Origin: an uncultured Bacilli bacterium
Lineage (GTDB): Bacteria > Bacillota_I > Bacilli_A > RF39 > UBA660
Length of the DNA: 49,044 nucleotides
Assembly: GCA_934153675.1 (NCBI GenBank)
Contig: CAKPFG010000008.1
Coordinates: forward strand, 1-49,044
Direction of reading: 5' to 3'
Shown here: positions 1-7,838 of the stretch, one piece after another
Layout of the letters: each line of letters starts with the position of its first letter
Numbering within the stretch: position 1 is the first letter of the stretch
Translations under genes and position numbers: made by a program
Notes under the pieces: generated by a model
The model's input: the letters and a program-made list of their open reading frames with translations, nothing else
The model's database searches: none
What the model was told of the DNA's origin: nothing

Positions 1-530
1 GCGGAGTAGGAACAGAAAATAACCACGTTAATATGTATGCAACAAGGGATACAAGTGACTCATATTATCAAAAAGCATATGATAATAATGGATACGGAGA
101 AATGGCATACTATTCAAGTTCAACATGTAGATATAATGGTAAATGGATATCTGATGGATGTACGACAGATTATGCAAAGAGTGAAGTAAAATATGTAGTA
201 GATGCCTGGGCTTTAGATAAACTAAAAGCAAATGACCTAAAAGAGGATAAAACAGGCTATAGTGCAAGATTAATAACGGTGGATGACTTAGTAGATAATT
301 TGGGTTATACAATTATAGATGGAAATACTTGGTATACTCCAACAGCAGATGTAACCCCAAGTTGGGTATATAATAGTAAATATGATTATTGGACGATGAG
401 TCAATATGAAGATTCCATTGATTGCGTGTGGGATGTGCGCGACGATGGCGGCGTGAACTACAGTAGTGTGGATGGCAACAAAGTTTCCGTGCGCCCTGTT
501 ATTACTCTTTTGAAAGATGCAATTAAATAA
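1..530 (+). CDS. Surface or pilin-like protein with C-type-lectin-like, DGR-type variable C-terminus (5' partial)
   Basis: The reading frame is open to the left edge, so the N-terminus is missing; the ATG at 33 is internal. The fragment contains a motif of the type SEVKYVVDAWALDKLK, then GYSARLIT, then WVYNSKYDYWTMSQY, and ends in VSVRPVITL. From memory, this arrangement resembles C-terminal domains of pseudopilin-like surface proteins of gut Firmicutes that serve as targets of diversity-generating retroelements (C-type lectin fold). From about 415 to 505 the DNA is much richer in G and C than the rest of the gene. There, nearly every codon is either an invariant GTG/TGG or an NNY codon (GAT, TGC, CGC, GAC, GGC, AAC, TAC, AGT). 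No reverse transcriptase or template repeat is visible in the window. Probably a secreted ligand-binding protein; the ligand is unknown. Confidence 0.65.
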   Translation, partial: GVGTENNHVNMYATRDTSDSYYQKAYDNNGYGEMAYYSSSTCRYNGKWISDGCTTDYAKSEVKYVVDAWALDKLKANDLKEDKTGYSARLITVDDLVDNLGYTIIDGNTWYTPTADVTPSWVYNSKYDYWTMSQYEDSIDCVWDVRDDGGVNYSSVDGNKVSVRPVITLLKDAIK

Positions 531-553
531 AGAACTGTTTTGTTCTTTTTTTT
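529..553 (+). terminator. Rho-independent terminator of the surface protein gene
   Basis: AAAGAAC, six-base loop TGTTTT, then GTTCTTT followed by a T run. The stem begins inside the stop codon. Confidence 0.8.
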
Positions 554-565
554 GCTCTTTTTTAA

Positions 566-571
566 TATAAT
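566..571 (+). promoter_or_regulatory. -10 box placed for a nearly leaderless transcript
   Basis: TATAAT lies only five bases before the ATG at 577, so transcription would start at or next to the start codon. No Shine-Dalgarno sequence precedes that ATG. No convincing -35 box is visible. Confidence 0.5.
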
Positions 572-576
572 TTAAT

Positions 577-1179
577 ATGATAGGTATTATTTTAAATGAT
601 GGTTTCAGTAATGAGGGAAATAGTATTAGTTATGTGTATACTAAATTTTTAAAAATATTTGATAAGTATTTATTAATTCCACTTGACCATAATATAATTT
701 CTAATATTAATCTATGTCAAGGTATAATTATGCAAGGTGGAGATAATTTTTTACCGGTGCATAAAAATATTATCAAGTATTTATATGAAAAAGATATCCC
801 TCTTCTTGCTATTTGTATGAGTATGCAGGCTATGGGAGAAGTGTTTAATGGAAAATTAAAACCCGTTATAAATCATAAAAGCAAAGAAAAATATGTACAT
901 TATGTCAATATAAAAAAAGGAACCTTGCTATATGATATTATAAAAAGTGAAAAAATTATGGTTAATTCTTCACACAAAGAAGTATTGCAATTTACTGATT
1001 TGGATATTAGTGCTTATTGTGAATTTATAGAAGCTATTGAAGATAATAATAAAAGATTTTTTTTAGGTGTGCAGTGGCATCCAGAAAAAATGATAACTTA
1101 TGATATTAATTCTATATTAATATTTAAATATTTTAAGGAGGTGTGTGATGGAGTTAAAAGAATTAATAAAAATAACTAA
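577..1179 (+). CDS. Class I glutamine amidotransferase-like protein (peptidase C26 type)
   Basis: This 200-aa protein has the triad of class I amidotransferases: Cys80 in LLAICMSMQ, and His168 and Glu170 in GVQWHPE. The segment GIIMQGGDNF is the loop that usually precedes the nucleophile strand. The nucleophile elbow reads ICMSMQ instead of the common GxCRGxQ, so substrate handling may differ. The closest family is the gamma-glutamyl hydrolase or PuuD-like C26 group, which cleaves gamma-glutamyl amides or supplies ammonia to a synthetase partner. The gene overlaps murF by 32 bases, implying translational coupling. Together with the amidoligase downstream, this suggests work on a glutamyl or peptidoglycan peptide bond. 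That role is inference. Confidence 0.7.
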   Translation: MIGIILNDGFSNEGNSISYVYTKFLKIFDKYLLIPLDHNIISNINLCQGIIMQGGDNFLPVHKNIIKYLYEKDIPLLAICMSMQAMGEVFNGKLKPVINHKSKEKYVHYVNIKKGTLLYDIIKSEKIMVNSSHKEVLQFTDLDISAYCEFIEAIEDNNKRFFLGVQWHPEKMITYDINSILIFKYFKEVCDGVKRINKNN

Positions 1180-2437
1180 GGGTGTTTTAATAAATGATTA
1201 TAGAAATATAAAAATAAATAGTTTTAAAACAGATACAAGGAAATTAAAAAAAGGCGATGTTTTTATAGCTTTAAAAGGAAATAATTATGATGGTAATGAT
1301 TTTATTAATGATAAAATGTGTGCTAGTGCTGTTATAACAAATAAAAAAATAAAATTAAAAAATATTCCTGTTATAAAAGTAGATGATACATATTTGTCTT
1401 TATTTTATATTGGTAATTACATTAGGTGTAATCATATGAAAAATGTGATTGCTATAACTGGTTCTAATGGTAAAACTACATTAAAGGAATTAATTTATAG
1501 TATTTTAATTAAAAAGTATAATGTATTAAAAAATGAAGGAAATAAAAATAATTTAGTTGGTGTTTTTGAAACTATTAATAATTATAAAGATGAAGATATT
1601 TCTATTTTTGAACTTGGTATGAATCATAAATATGAAATAGATAAATTATCAAAAATGATTGTACCTAATACTGCTGTCATTACTAATATAGGATCTAGTC
1701 ATATAGGAAATCTTGGAAGCCGTAAAAACATATTTAAGGCAAAAATGGAGATAGTAAATGGTTTGGTTGGTATGCTGATTGTAAATGGAGATAATAAATA
1801 TTTAAAAAAAGTTAAAGCATATAAATGTGGAAGATGTGTAAATAATGATTTAATTGCCTATAATATACACGTTTACCAAACATATTTAACATTTAATATA
1901 TATAATAATAAAGAATATGAAGTAATATTTCGAAAACCAATAGTTGATTATATTCCAAGTATTGTAGAAGCAATTAAAATAGGATTATTATATTCTGTCC
2001 CAATGAAGGATATACTAATAGCTATTAAAAATTATAAATCTTATGATAAAAGATTAAATGAAATTATTTTAAACAATTACACAATTTATGATGATAGTTA
2101 TAATGCTAGTTTTGAATCAGTAAAATGTGGGTTATCATTTTTAAAAAATATTGAAGCAAAAAAAATAATAATTTTAGGTGACATGTTAGAACTTGGCAAA
2201 TATAGTAAAAAATACCATAAGAAAATAAATTTTTTATTAAATAAAATCGATAACAAAGAGGTCTTAACTGTTGGTAATTATACTAAATATATAAATTCTA
2301 TCCATTTTAAAGATAATAATAGTTTAATTTCATATTTAAAAAATATTCAATTTAATAAAGTAGTAATATATGTTAAAGGATCTTACGGTATGCATCTAAA
2401 TGAAATTGTGAATTTTTTAAAAAATAATGATTGTTAA
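1148..2437 (+). CDS. murF: UDP-N-acetylmuramoyl-tripeptide--D-alanyl-D-alanine ligase (MurF)
   Basis: This cytoplasmic ATP-dependent ligase adds D-Ala-D-Ala to UDP-MurNAc-tripeptide in peptidoglycan synthesis. The protein has 429 aa. It has the MurF N-terminal signature (TDTRKLKKGDVFIALKG, residues 28-44), the P-loop ITGSNGKTT (103-111), ELGMNHKYEI, NIGSSHIGNLG, the C-terminal DDSYNAS and ILGDMLELG. I chose the ATG at 1148 because AAGGAGGT lies just upstream; the in-frame GTG at 1145 is too close to it. The gene starts inside the amidotransferase gene. A ddl gene, the usual neighbour, is absent here. A MurT-like role with the amidotransferase is possible but less likely, since the MurF hallmarks are clear. 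Confidence 0.88.
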   Translation: MELKELIKITKGVLINDYRNIKINSFKTDTRKLKKGDVFIALKGNNYDGNDFINDKMCASAVITNKKIKLKNIPVIKVDDTYLSLFYIGNYIRCNHMKNVIAITGSNGKTTLKELIYSILIKKYNVLKNEGNKNNLVGVFETINNYKDEDISIFELGMNHKYEIDKLSKMIVPNTAVITNIGSSHIGNLGSRKNIFKAKMEIVNGLVGMLIVNGDNKYLKKVKAYKCGRCVNNDLIAYNIHVYQTYLTFNIYNNKEYEVIFRKPIVDYIPSIVEAIKIGLLYSVPMKDILIAIKNYKSYDKRLNEIILNNYTIYDDSYNASFESVKCGLSFLKNIEAKKIIILGDMLELGKYSKKYHKKINFLLNKIDNKEVLTVGNYTKYINSIHFKDNNSLISYLKNIQFNKVVIYVKGSYGMHLNEIVNFLKNNDC

Positions 2438-2490
2438 TTGACAATTATTATTTTTTATATTACTATATATGAGCAATGTGGGGGATTTAG

Positions 2491-3291
2491 GTGTATTTGG
2501 ATAAGAAACAAAATAATAAAAAGATGCGAAAACTTAATGATTTGAAAAAAGAAATAAAGCATCTTGAATTTATGCAAAAACATATTAATTTATATAATGC
2601 AAAAATGAAAACTGTAAAAAACTTAAAAATTGCTTTTGCCAAAGTAAAGTTTGTTACACCTTATGTTTTAGTAGCATCAACCACTTTTATAGGGGCAACT
2701 TTTATAAATTTTACACCATTTGTTCTAGATAATGTAAAAAAAGAGGCATATATAAAAAAGGAAATAGATAATATAGGAAATATTACAAGTGAAAAACAAT
2801 ATGAAAAATATGATGAGAAAAATACTTTACTTAATTATTCAGAGTATAGGTATTTAAAAGATGACTTTTATGTTCGTGATTGCTTGGTATATGATATTAG
2901 TGATATTTCTATAGACGAAGTAAAAAAAATATTTAAAGATCCATCTATATTAAATGAAAAAAACGTCTTAAAAAAAACTGAGGAAAGAACTAATAATGTA
3001 GAAGATGTTAATAAAAAGATACTAAAAGCTATTGTTTATGAAAAAGATTCTTCGGATTTTATAGTGGTAAAAGAAGATATGGCTGACAATGTTTTAAATA
3101 CTATTTTATATTTTGTACTTACCATAATGTTAGAATGTTTTCCTTTGAATTTTCAAATTAAGAAAGGAAGTTTAAATTTGTTAAGGGAAGAACTTATAAA
3201 TATAAAAGAAGATTATAAAGATATTAATGATTCTTATATTAAGTTGAAATTAAAAGTCAAGTATGATAATTATAATAGGTTAAATAGGTGA
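2491..3291 (+). CDS. Hypothetical two-TM membrane protein
   Basis: I do not recognise a family. The 266-aa protein opens with a basic, helical stretch (residues 1-50). A hydrophobic segment follows at about 54-79, then a mostly charged region of roughly 120 residues, then a second hydrophobic segment near 197-221 (ILYFVLTIMLECFPL) and a charged helical tail. The likely topology has both ends inside and the middle domain outside. The start is GTG, preceded by a GGGGG stretch; an upstream ATG at 2469 runs into a stop. It ends seven bases before the amidoligase-like gene, so the two are probably co-transcribed and may act together. Confidence 0.6.
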   Translation: MYLDKKQNNKKMRKLNDLKKEIKHLEFMQKHINLYNAKMKTVKNLKIAFAKVKFVTPYVLVASTTFIGATFINFTPFVLDNVKKEAYIKKEIDNIGNITSEKQYEKYDEKNTLLNYSEYRYLKDDFYVRDCLVYDISDISIDEVKKIFKDPSILNEKNVLKKTEERTNNVEDVNKKILKAIVYEKDSSDFIVVKEDMADNVLNTILYFVLTIMLECFPLNFQIKKGSLNLLREELINIKEDYKDINDSYIKLKLKVKYDNYNRLNR

Positions 3292-3298
3292 TTTTGTA

Positions 3299-4285
3299 AT
3301 GAATACTTTATTAAAATATTTAAAACCTAATGAAAATACAAAGCTTTCTGATTTATCAGGCAGCGACTTACAGGATTTTTTAATTTTACTAGATGAATAC
3401 TATTTAGAATATAGGGATAAATTAAATTTAAATAAAGCTACATTTGGTTTTGAAATTGAATGTGAAAATATAAAAACAGAAAAAATTGGTTTAATATTAG
3501 CAAAAAATAATTTATCTGATTGGTCTTTGCTTGATGATACTTCATTACAAGATGGCATGGAAATAACTTCATCTATTTTATATGATAAATTAGATTGTTG
3601 GGAACATTTAAAAAAAACATGTGATATATTAAAAAAATATGCTTTTATTGGAAATAATTCAGGAGGGCATATTCATGTCGGAGCGGATATTTTATGTTCT
3701 AAAAAGTATAACTATCTTAATTTTCTAAAAATGTGGATTTGTTATGAAAATATTATATATCGTTTTGGTTATGGTGAATATTTAAATAAAAGAAACAGTA
3801 TAAGCTATGCCAAACCTTTGTCAAATATATTGATGAATGATTATTCTGAAGTAGAAAATATGTCTTTACAACAAATTTTATCTAAAATCACTTATGGTAA
3901 GTATTATGCTGTTAATTTTTCAAATGTTAAGCCTTTGTCAAAGTTTGCTATAAAAAACACAATAGAATTTAGATGCCCAAATGGTAGCCTAAATGAGATT
4001 ATTTGGCAGAATAATGTTAATTTTTTTATAAAATTATTGTTATATTGTAAAAGTAATCGTTTTGATAGTGACAAAATAGATAGAAGAATTAATTATAATA
4101 AAAATACTTATGGTGAATTTTTTTTAGAAATTTATAATGAAATATATTTAGATCAAGCTTTAGAATTATCTGATATGATTTTTTCGAATAATCTTGATAA
4201 AATTTATTTTTTAAGACAGTATTTAAAGGATTTTTCTGTGTGCAATAGTATGGTAAAGGCTAAAACCTTTGTAAAAAATATATAA
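3299..4285 (+). CDS. Amidoligase-like protein (COOH-NH2 ligase, Amidoligase_2 type)
   Basis: The 328-aa protein has the pattern I associate with the glutamine-synthetase-fold amidoligases (Pfam Amidoligase_2): FGFEIE at residues 49-54, GMEITS near 86-91, GGHIHVG with His124 and His126, and IEFRCPNGS with Glu223-Arg225. These residues would bind ATP and metal and join a carboxylate to an amine. The family is known from phages and from predicted peptide or cell-surface modification clusters. It lies directly after a membrane protein and shortly after MurF and a glutamine amidotransferase, which fits a cell-wall or surface-peptide substrate. The actual substrate cannot be read from sequence. A hairpin that may act as a terminator follows about 75 bases downstream. 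Confidence 0.72.
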   Translation: MNTLLKYLKPNENTKLSDLSGSDLQDFLILLDEYYLEYRDKLNLNKATFGFEIECENIKTEKIGLILAKNNLSDWSLLDDTSLQDGMEITSSILYDKLDCWEHLKKTCDILKKYAFIGNNSGGHIHVGADILCSKKYNYLNFLKMWICYENIIYRFGYGEYLNKRNSISYAKPLSNILMNDYSEVENMSLQQILSKITYGKYYAVNFSNVKPLSKFAIKNTIEFRCPNGSLNEIIWQNNVNFFIKLLLYCKSNRFDSDKIDRRINYNKNTYGEFFLEIYNEIYLDQALELSDMIFSNNLDKIYFLRQYLKDFSVCNSMVKAKTFVKNI

Positions 4286-4731
4286 ATAAACAAGATATAA
4301 GTTTATATAGAAGTTTAGATTTTAAAAATTAATATAATAATCATATTTCTAAATAATAAAAAAGAATATAATATACTTTGATAAATTATATCTTAGTTTT
4401 TTATATTCTTTTTATTTAAGCTACAATTTTTAATTAATTAATACATAATATTTATTTTAAGATATTATTTGGAATTATTATTATAGTCATTGTTAATATT
4501 GTTATATTTTGTTTTAAGATTATCAATTCTAATTAAAGGCTCTTTTAATATTTGAATTTTATCTATTTCATTAGGACTGGTATTGTTTTTTTGAATTTTC
4601 ATTTACTATTTAATTGTTTGACATTATTTAATAGTTCCTATATAAATTTTCTTTGTCTAAATAAATTTGATTTATTAAATTTCATAAATTCTCTTCTTAT
4701 TAATTGTAATATTTTTTTTTAAAATTAAATA
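4286..4731. other. Intergenic stretch with a hairpin
   Basis: Around 4359-4412 the arms AAAAAGAATATA and TATATTCTTTTT can pair across a 30-base loop, giving a weak terminator for the amidoligase gene. The rest is AT-rich; apart from a 45-codon minus-strand ORF (listed separately) I see nothing coding. Confidence 0.4.
4465..4602 (-). CDS. Possible 45-aa ORF
   Basis: An ATG-initiated frame gives a charged, Asn-rich peptide beginning MKIQKNNTSPNEIDKI. There is no clear ribosome binding site, and the composition is what random AT-rich DNA could produce. It is listed only because the 490-base gap holds nothing better. Confidence 0.15.
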   Translation of the reverse strand: MKIQKNNTSPNEIDKIQILKEPLIRIDNLKTKYNNINNDYNNNSK

Positions 4732-4760
4732 TTGTCAAAGTAAAAAAAATATAATATAAT
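4732..4760 (+). promoter_or_regulatory. Sigma-A-type promoter for tgt
   Basis: TTGTCA (4732-4737), a 17-base spacer and TATAAT (4755-4760). The start codon follows 16 bases later, so the leader would be about ten bases and hold little more than GGTGAT. Confidence 0.7.
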
Positions 4761-4776
4761 TAGTTGGTGATGTTAT

Positions 4777-5904
4777 ATGGGAAAAATTAAATATGAATTA
4801 TTAAAAAATGATGAAAAAACACAGGCTAGATATGGTCTTTTATACACCAATTATGGAATTTATGAAACCCCTATGTTTATGCCGGTAGGTACACAAGCTA
4901 CTGTAAAAACTTTATCTGTTGAAGAAATTAAAAATATCCATTGTGGAGTAATTTTATCTAATACATATCATTTATGGTTAAGACCTGGTTCTGATGTTGT
5001 AAAAAAAGCAGGAGGACTTCATAAATTTATGAATTATAATGGTCCTATTTTAACTGATAGTGGTGGATTTCAGGTTTTTTCGCTTGCTAAAAATAAAAAG
5101 AAAGATATTATTGAGGAAGGTGTTAAGTTTAAAAGTCATTTAGATGGATCTAATCTTTTATTAACTCCTGAGTTATCTATTGAAATTCAAAATAAATTAG
5201 ATAGTGATATTGCGATGAGTTTTGATGAATGTATTCCATATCCTGCAAGTTATGAGTATGCTAAAAAGAGTACAGAACGTACTTTAAGATGGGCTTTACG
5301 TGGAAAGAATGTTCATAATAATTTGAAACAATCACTTTTTGGTATTGTACAGGGTGGAGAATATGAAGATTTAAGAAAATTTAGTGCAATTGAAACTGTA
5401 AAAATGGGCTTTGATGGATATGCAATTGGTGGTACTAGTGTTGGTGAGGATAAAAATACAATGTATAAAATGATAGATTATGCAATTAAATATTTACCCA
5501 ATGATAAGCCAAGATATTTAATGGGGGTTGGGGATCCTTTAGATCTTATTGAAGGTGTAATAAGGGGTGTTGATATGTTTGACTGTGTATTACCAACAAG
5601 ACTCGCTCGCCATGGAAATGTTTTTACTCGTTTTGGTAAAATCAATATTAAAAATAGTAAGTATAAAGAAGATTTTACTCCTCTTGATGATTGTGATTGT
5701 TATTGTTGTAAGAATTATACTAAAGCCTATGTAAGACATTTGATAATTGCAAAAGAAACTTTAGGAGCACGATTAATATCTATTCATAATATTAGATTTT
5801 TAGTAAAAATGATGGAAGATATGAGAGAATGTATAAAGAATAATACGTTATTAGAATATAAGAAAAAATTTATTGAGGAATATAATGGTAATAGAGAAAT
5901 ATAA
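4777..5904 (+). CDS. tgt: Queuine/preQ1 tRNA-guanine transglycosylase
   Basis: Tgt exchanges guanine 34 of GUN-anticodon tRNAs (Asp, Asn, His, Tyr) for the queuosine precursor base. The 375-aa protein is full length. It has the general base Asp94 in TDSGGFQVFSL, the substrate loop FGIVQGG (188-194), the nucleophile Asp266 in GVDMFDCVLPTR, and a zinc site made of Cys306, Cys308, Cys311 and His321. The start ATG follows GGTGAT. The metallophosphoesterase gene overlaps its end by 20 bases. No queuosine biosynthesis genes are nearby, so the base may be salvaged or made elsewhere. Confidence 0.95.
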   Translation: MGKIKYELLKNDEKTQARYGLLYTNYGIYETPMFMPVGTQATVKTLSVEEIKNIHCGVILSNTYHLWLRPGSDVVKKAGGLHKFMNYNGPILTDSGGFQVFSLAKNKKKDIIEEGVKFKSHLDGSNLLLTPELSIEIQNKLDSDIAMSFDECIPYPASYEYAKKSTERTLRWALRGKNVHNNLKQSLFGIVQGGEYEDLRKFSAIETVKMGFDGYAIGGTSVGEDKNTMYKMIDYAIKYLPNDKPRYLMGVGDPLDLIEGVIRGVDMFDCVLPTRLARHGNVFTRFGKINIKNSKYKEDFTPLDDCDCYCCKNYTKAYVRHLIIAKETLGARLISIHNIRFLVKMMEDMRECIKNNTLLEYKKKFIEEYNGNREI

Positions 5905-6676
5905 TCTTAGTAAAAAATACCATAAAAGAATCGTTCATATATCAGATATTCATTATAAGAATAAAAAAAATTTAAAAAACTTATATAAAATATTAAAAGT
6001 GATTAAAAATTTAAAACCAGATTATATATGTATTACTGGTGATATAGTAGATGATAAAAATATAAAAGATCAACAATTATTAGTAGATTATATCAAAGAT
6101 TTATCAAGTATATGTAAGATTTTTATATCATTAGGTAACCATGAATTTTATTATAATCATCATTTAGAAAAATCATATGATAAGAGTTTGTTTGATAAAG
6201 TAGATAGATTAAAAAATGTTTATGTTTTAGATAATAAAATACATAGTGAATTTGGTATTAATTTTATTGGTATAACTTTGGATAATAATTATTATGATTT
6301 AGAATCTGAAAGTGAATTTTTATATTTTATGAACAAAAAAATCCCTAGATTAGATTGTAAATATAATATATTACTTCTCCATTCCCCTTATAGAATTGTA
6401 GATAAAAAAACAATAGAAAATTTAAAATGTAAGAATAATATTTCACTTGTTTTATCAGGGCATATGCATGCTGGACTTACTTTTGAATGGATGAAAAAGA
6501 TTTTAAAGGGTAGAGGTTTAGTAACTCCTCAAAAAGAATTTTTTAAAAATTACTGTTATGGGATGTTTAAAATTAATAATTATAACGTTATTATAACATC
6601 AGGAATAACTAAATTATCTAATTTGAAATTATTTAATTATTTATACCAAAGTGAAATTACAGTAATTGATATATAA
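5885..6676 (+). CDS. Calcineurin-like metallophosphoesterase
   Basis: This is a dimetal phosphoesterase with the full motif set: SDIHYK (metal site), ITGDIVDD, SLGNHEF, LLLHSPYR and SGHMHAGL. At 263 aa with no N-terminal membrane anchor it is probably cytoplasmic or peripheral, in the YkuE/YaeI-like part of the family, whose substrates are mostly unknown. I prefer the ATG at 5885 to the upstream in-frame TTG at 5873 because GAGGA precedes it. It overlaps tgt by 20 bases, so the two are translated from one message. Confidence 0.85.
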   Translation: MVIEKYNLSKKYHKRIVHISDIHYKNKKNLKNLYKILKVIKNLKPDYICITGDIVDDKNIKDQQLLVDYIKDLSSICKIFISLGNHEFYYNHHLEKSYDKSLFDKVDRLKNVYVLDNKIHSEFGINFIGITLDNNYYDLESESEFLYFMNKKIPRLDCKYNILLLHSPYRIVDKKTIENLKCKNNISLVLSGHMHAGLTFEWMKKILKGRGLVTPQKEFFKNYCYGMFKINNYNVIITSGITKLSNLKLFNYLYQSEITVIDI

Positions 6677-6700
6677 AAAAACCTTTTCAGGTTTTTTTAA
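6676..6700. terminator. Bidirectional terminator between convergent genes
   Basis: AAAAAACCT, loop TTTC, AGGTTTTTT. A-runs and T-runs on both sides let it serve both the phosphoesterase gene and the minus-strand membrane protein gene. Confidence 0.8.
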
Positions 6701-7059
6701 TTTGTTTTTTTTAAAATTCCTACCATACTACCAAAAATAGTGCTAATTACAATTATTAAATAAAACAGTATACATTCTATTTTTAAACTATTGGTAATGA
6801 GACTTATTATTGTTAAAATAGTAATAATAATGATTCCTAGTTTTAAACCTTCTATAAATCCTTTTTTTGTTATACTTCTACCCATTATGATTCCTGATAT
6901 AAATACACTAATAATAGGAATTAAAAATTTAAATATTTTGATAATATTATCATTAAAAAGATTAAAATAACTAAATATAGTTATAAAAAAAGTTAAACTT
7001 ATAGATAATATAAGGGCATACAATAATGCTTTACCTAATTTTTTTAAATATTTCATCAT
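6697..7059 (-). CDS. Small four-helix membrane protein (TIGR04086-like)
   Basis: This 120-aa protein has four hydrophobic segments (about residues 12-34, 42-62, 70-90 and 94-115) and a basic N-terminus (MMKYLKKLGKALL). Length, helix pattern and the IIMGRSITKKG loop recall the TIGR04086/YrzE family of Firmicutes, which in clostridia often lies near tgt and yajC, as here. Its function is unknown. AGGTGAG lies directly upstream of two adjacent ATG codons; either could start translation. It is divergent from the DUF421 gene, with about 70 bases between. Confidence 0.6.
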   Translation of the reverse strand: MMKYLKKLGKALLYALILSISLTFFITIFSYFNLFNDNIIKIFKFLIPIISVFISGIIMGRSITKKGFIEGLKLGIIIITILTIISLITNSLKIECILFYLIIVISTIFGSMVGILKKTN

Positions 7060-7128
7060 CTCACCTATAAAATATTATTCTTTTGTATAAATAATTATTA
7101 CATACTACATTATAAATTAGGTGATAAT

Positions 7129-7755
7129 ATGTATTTTAGTATTGTATTTAGAACTTTATTTATGTATTTTTTTATAATATTTGTTTATAGAATTATGGGT
7201 AAAAAGGAAGTCGGACAATTAAGTATAATTGATTTAATAGTATCTATTTTAATTGCTGAGTTGGTTGCAATTGCGATAGAAGGTAAAGAAAATATATTAA
7301 TGGCGGTAATACCTATTATCATTTTAGCGTTAACACAAATAGGAATAAGTTATATTACTTTAAAAAGTGAAAAAATAAGAGATATTATAGATGGAAAACC
7401 AACTGTAATTATTAAAAATGGAAAACTCAATTTTACTGAAATGTCACATTTAAGATATAGTTTAGATGATTTAGTAACACAACTTAGGTTACAAGGAGTA
7501 AAAAGTATTGAAAATGTTAAATATGCTGTTTTAGAGAATAATGGTAATTTATCTGTTTTTGTTGATGATAAAGCATATCCATTACCTTTAATTCTTGATA
7601 GTATAATTGATTATAACGTTTTAAAAGATATAAACAAGGATTATAAATGGTTAATAAATATGTTAAAAAAGAAAAATATTACACTAGATAATGTATTTTA
7701 TGCTTTTTATGCTCAAGAAAAATTATTTATAATAACAAAAGATGAATTATTATAA
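7129..7755 (+). CDS. DUF421/YetF family membrane protein
   Basis: Three transmembrane helices (about residues 4-22, 36-52 and 58-78) precede a cytosolic domain of YetF type. The signatures are YRIMGKKEVGQLSIIDLIV in the membrane part and GKPTVIIKNGKLNFTEM plus LRLQGVKSIENVKYAVLE in the soluble part. Relatives occur in several copies in spore formers, and some belong to sporulation or germination regulons. The biochemical role is unknown. The start ATG follows AGGTGATA. The gene ends in a terminator that overlaps the parE promoter. Confidence 0.85.
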   Translation: MYFSIVFRTLFMYFFIIFVYRIMGKKEVGQLSIIDLIVSILIAELVAIAIEGKENILMAVIPIIILALTQIGISYITLKSEKIRDIIDGKPTVIIKNGKLNFTEMSHLRYSLDDLVTQLRLQGVKSIENVKYAVLENNGNLSVFVDDKAYPLPLILDSIIDYNVLKDINKDYKWLINMLKKKNITLDNVFYAFYAQEKLFIITKDELL

Positions 7756-7778
7756 TGTTTAAATAGGAGTTTTCCTTT

Positions 7779-7806
7779 AAAAATCAACGTATTCTTTGAT
7801 TTTTTT
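7779..7806 (+). terminator. Terminator after the DUF421 gene
   Basis: Nine-base stem (AAAAATCAA at 7779-7787 with TTGATTTTT at 7796-7804), an 8-base loop and a T run. Its right arm contains the -35 box of the parE promoter. Confidence 0.75.
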
Positions 7807-7823
7807 TTTATTTATGCTATAAT
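7796..7823 (+). promoter_or_regulatory. Promoter of parE-parC
   Basis: TTGATT, a 16-base spacer and TATAAT at 7818-7823. The start codon is at 7839, so the leader would be only about nine bases and include the GGTGG ribosome binding site. Confidence 0.65.
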
Positions 7824-7838
7824 GATGAAGGTGGTAAC

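Noticed and set aside
28..312. Minus-strand ORF of 94 codons across the surface protein gene
   Set aside because: It is the antisense shadow of a gene with clear domain features, and it has no ribosome binding site.
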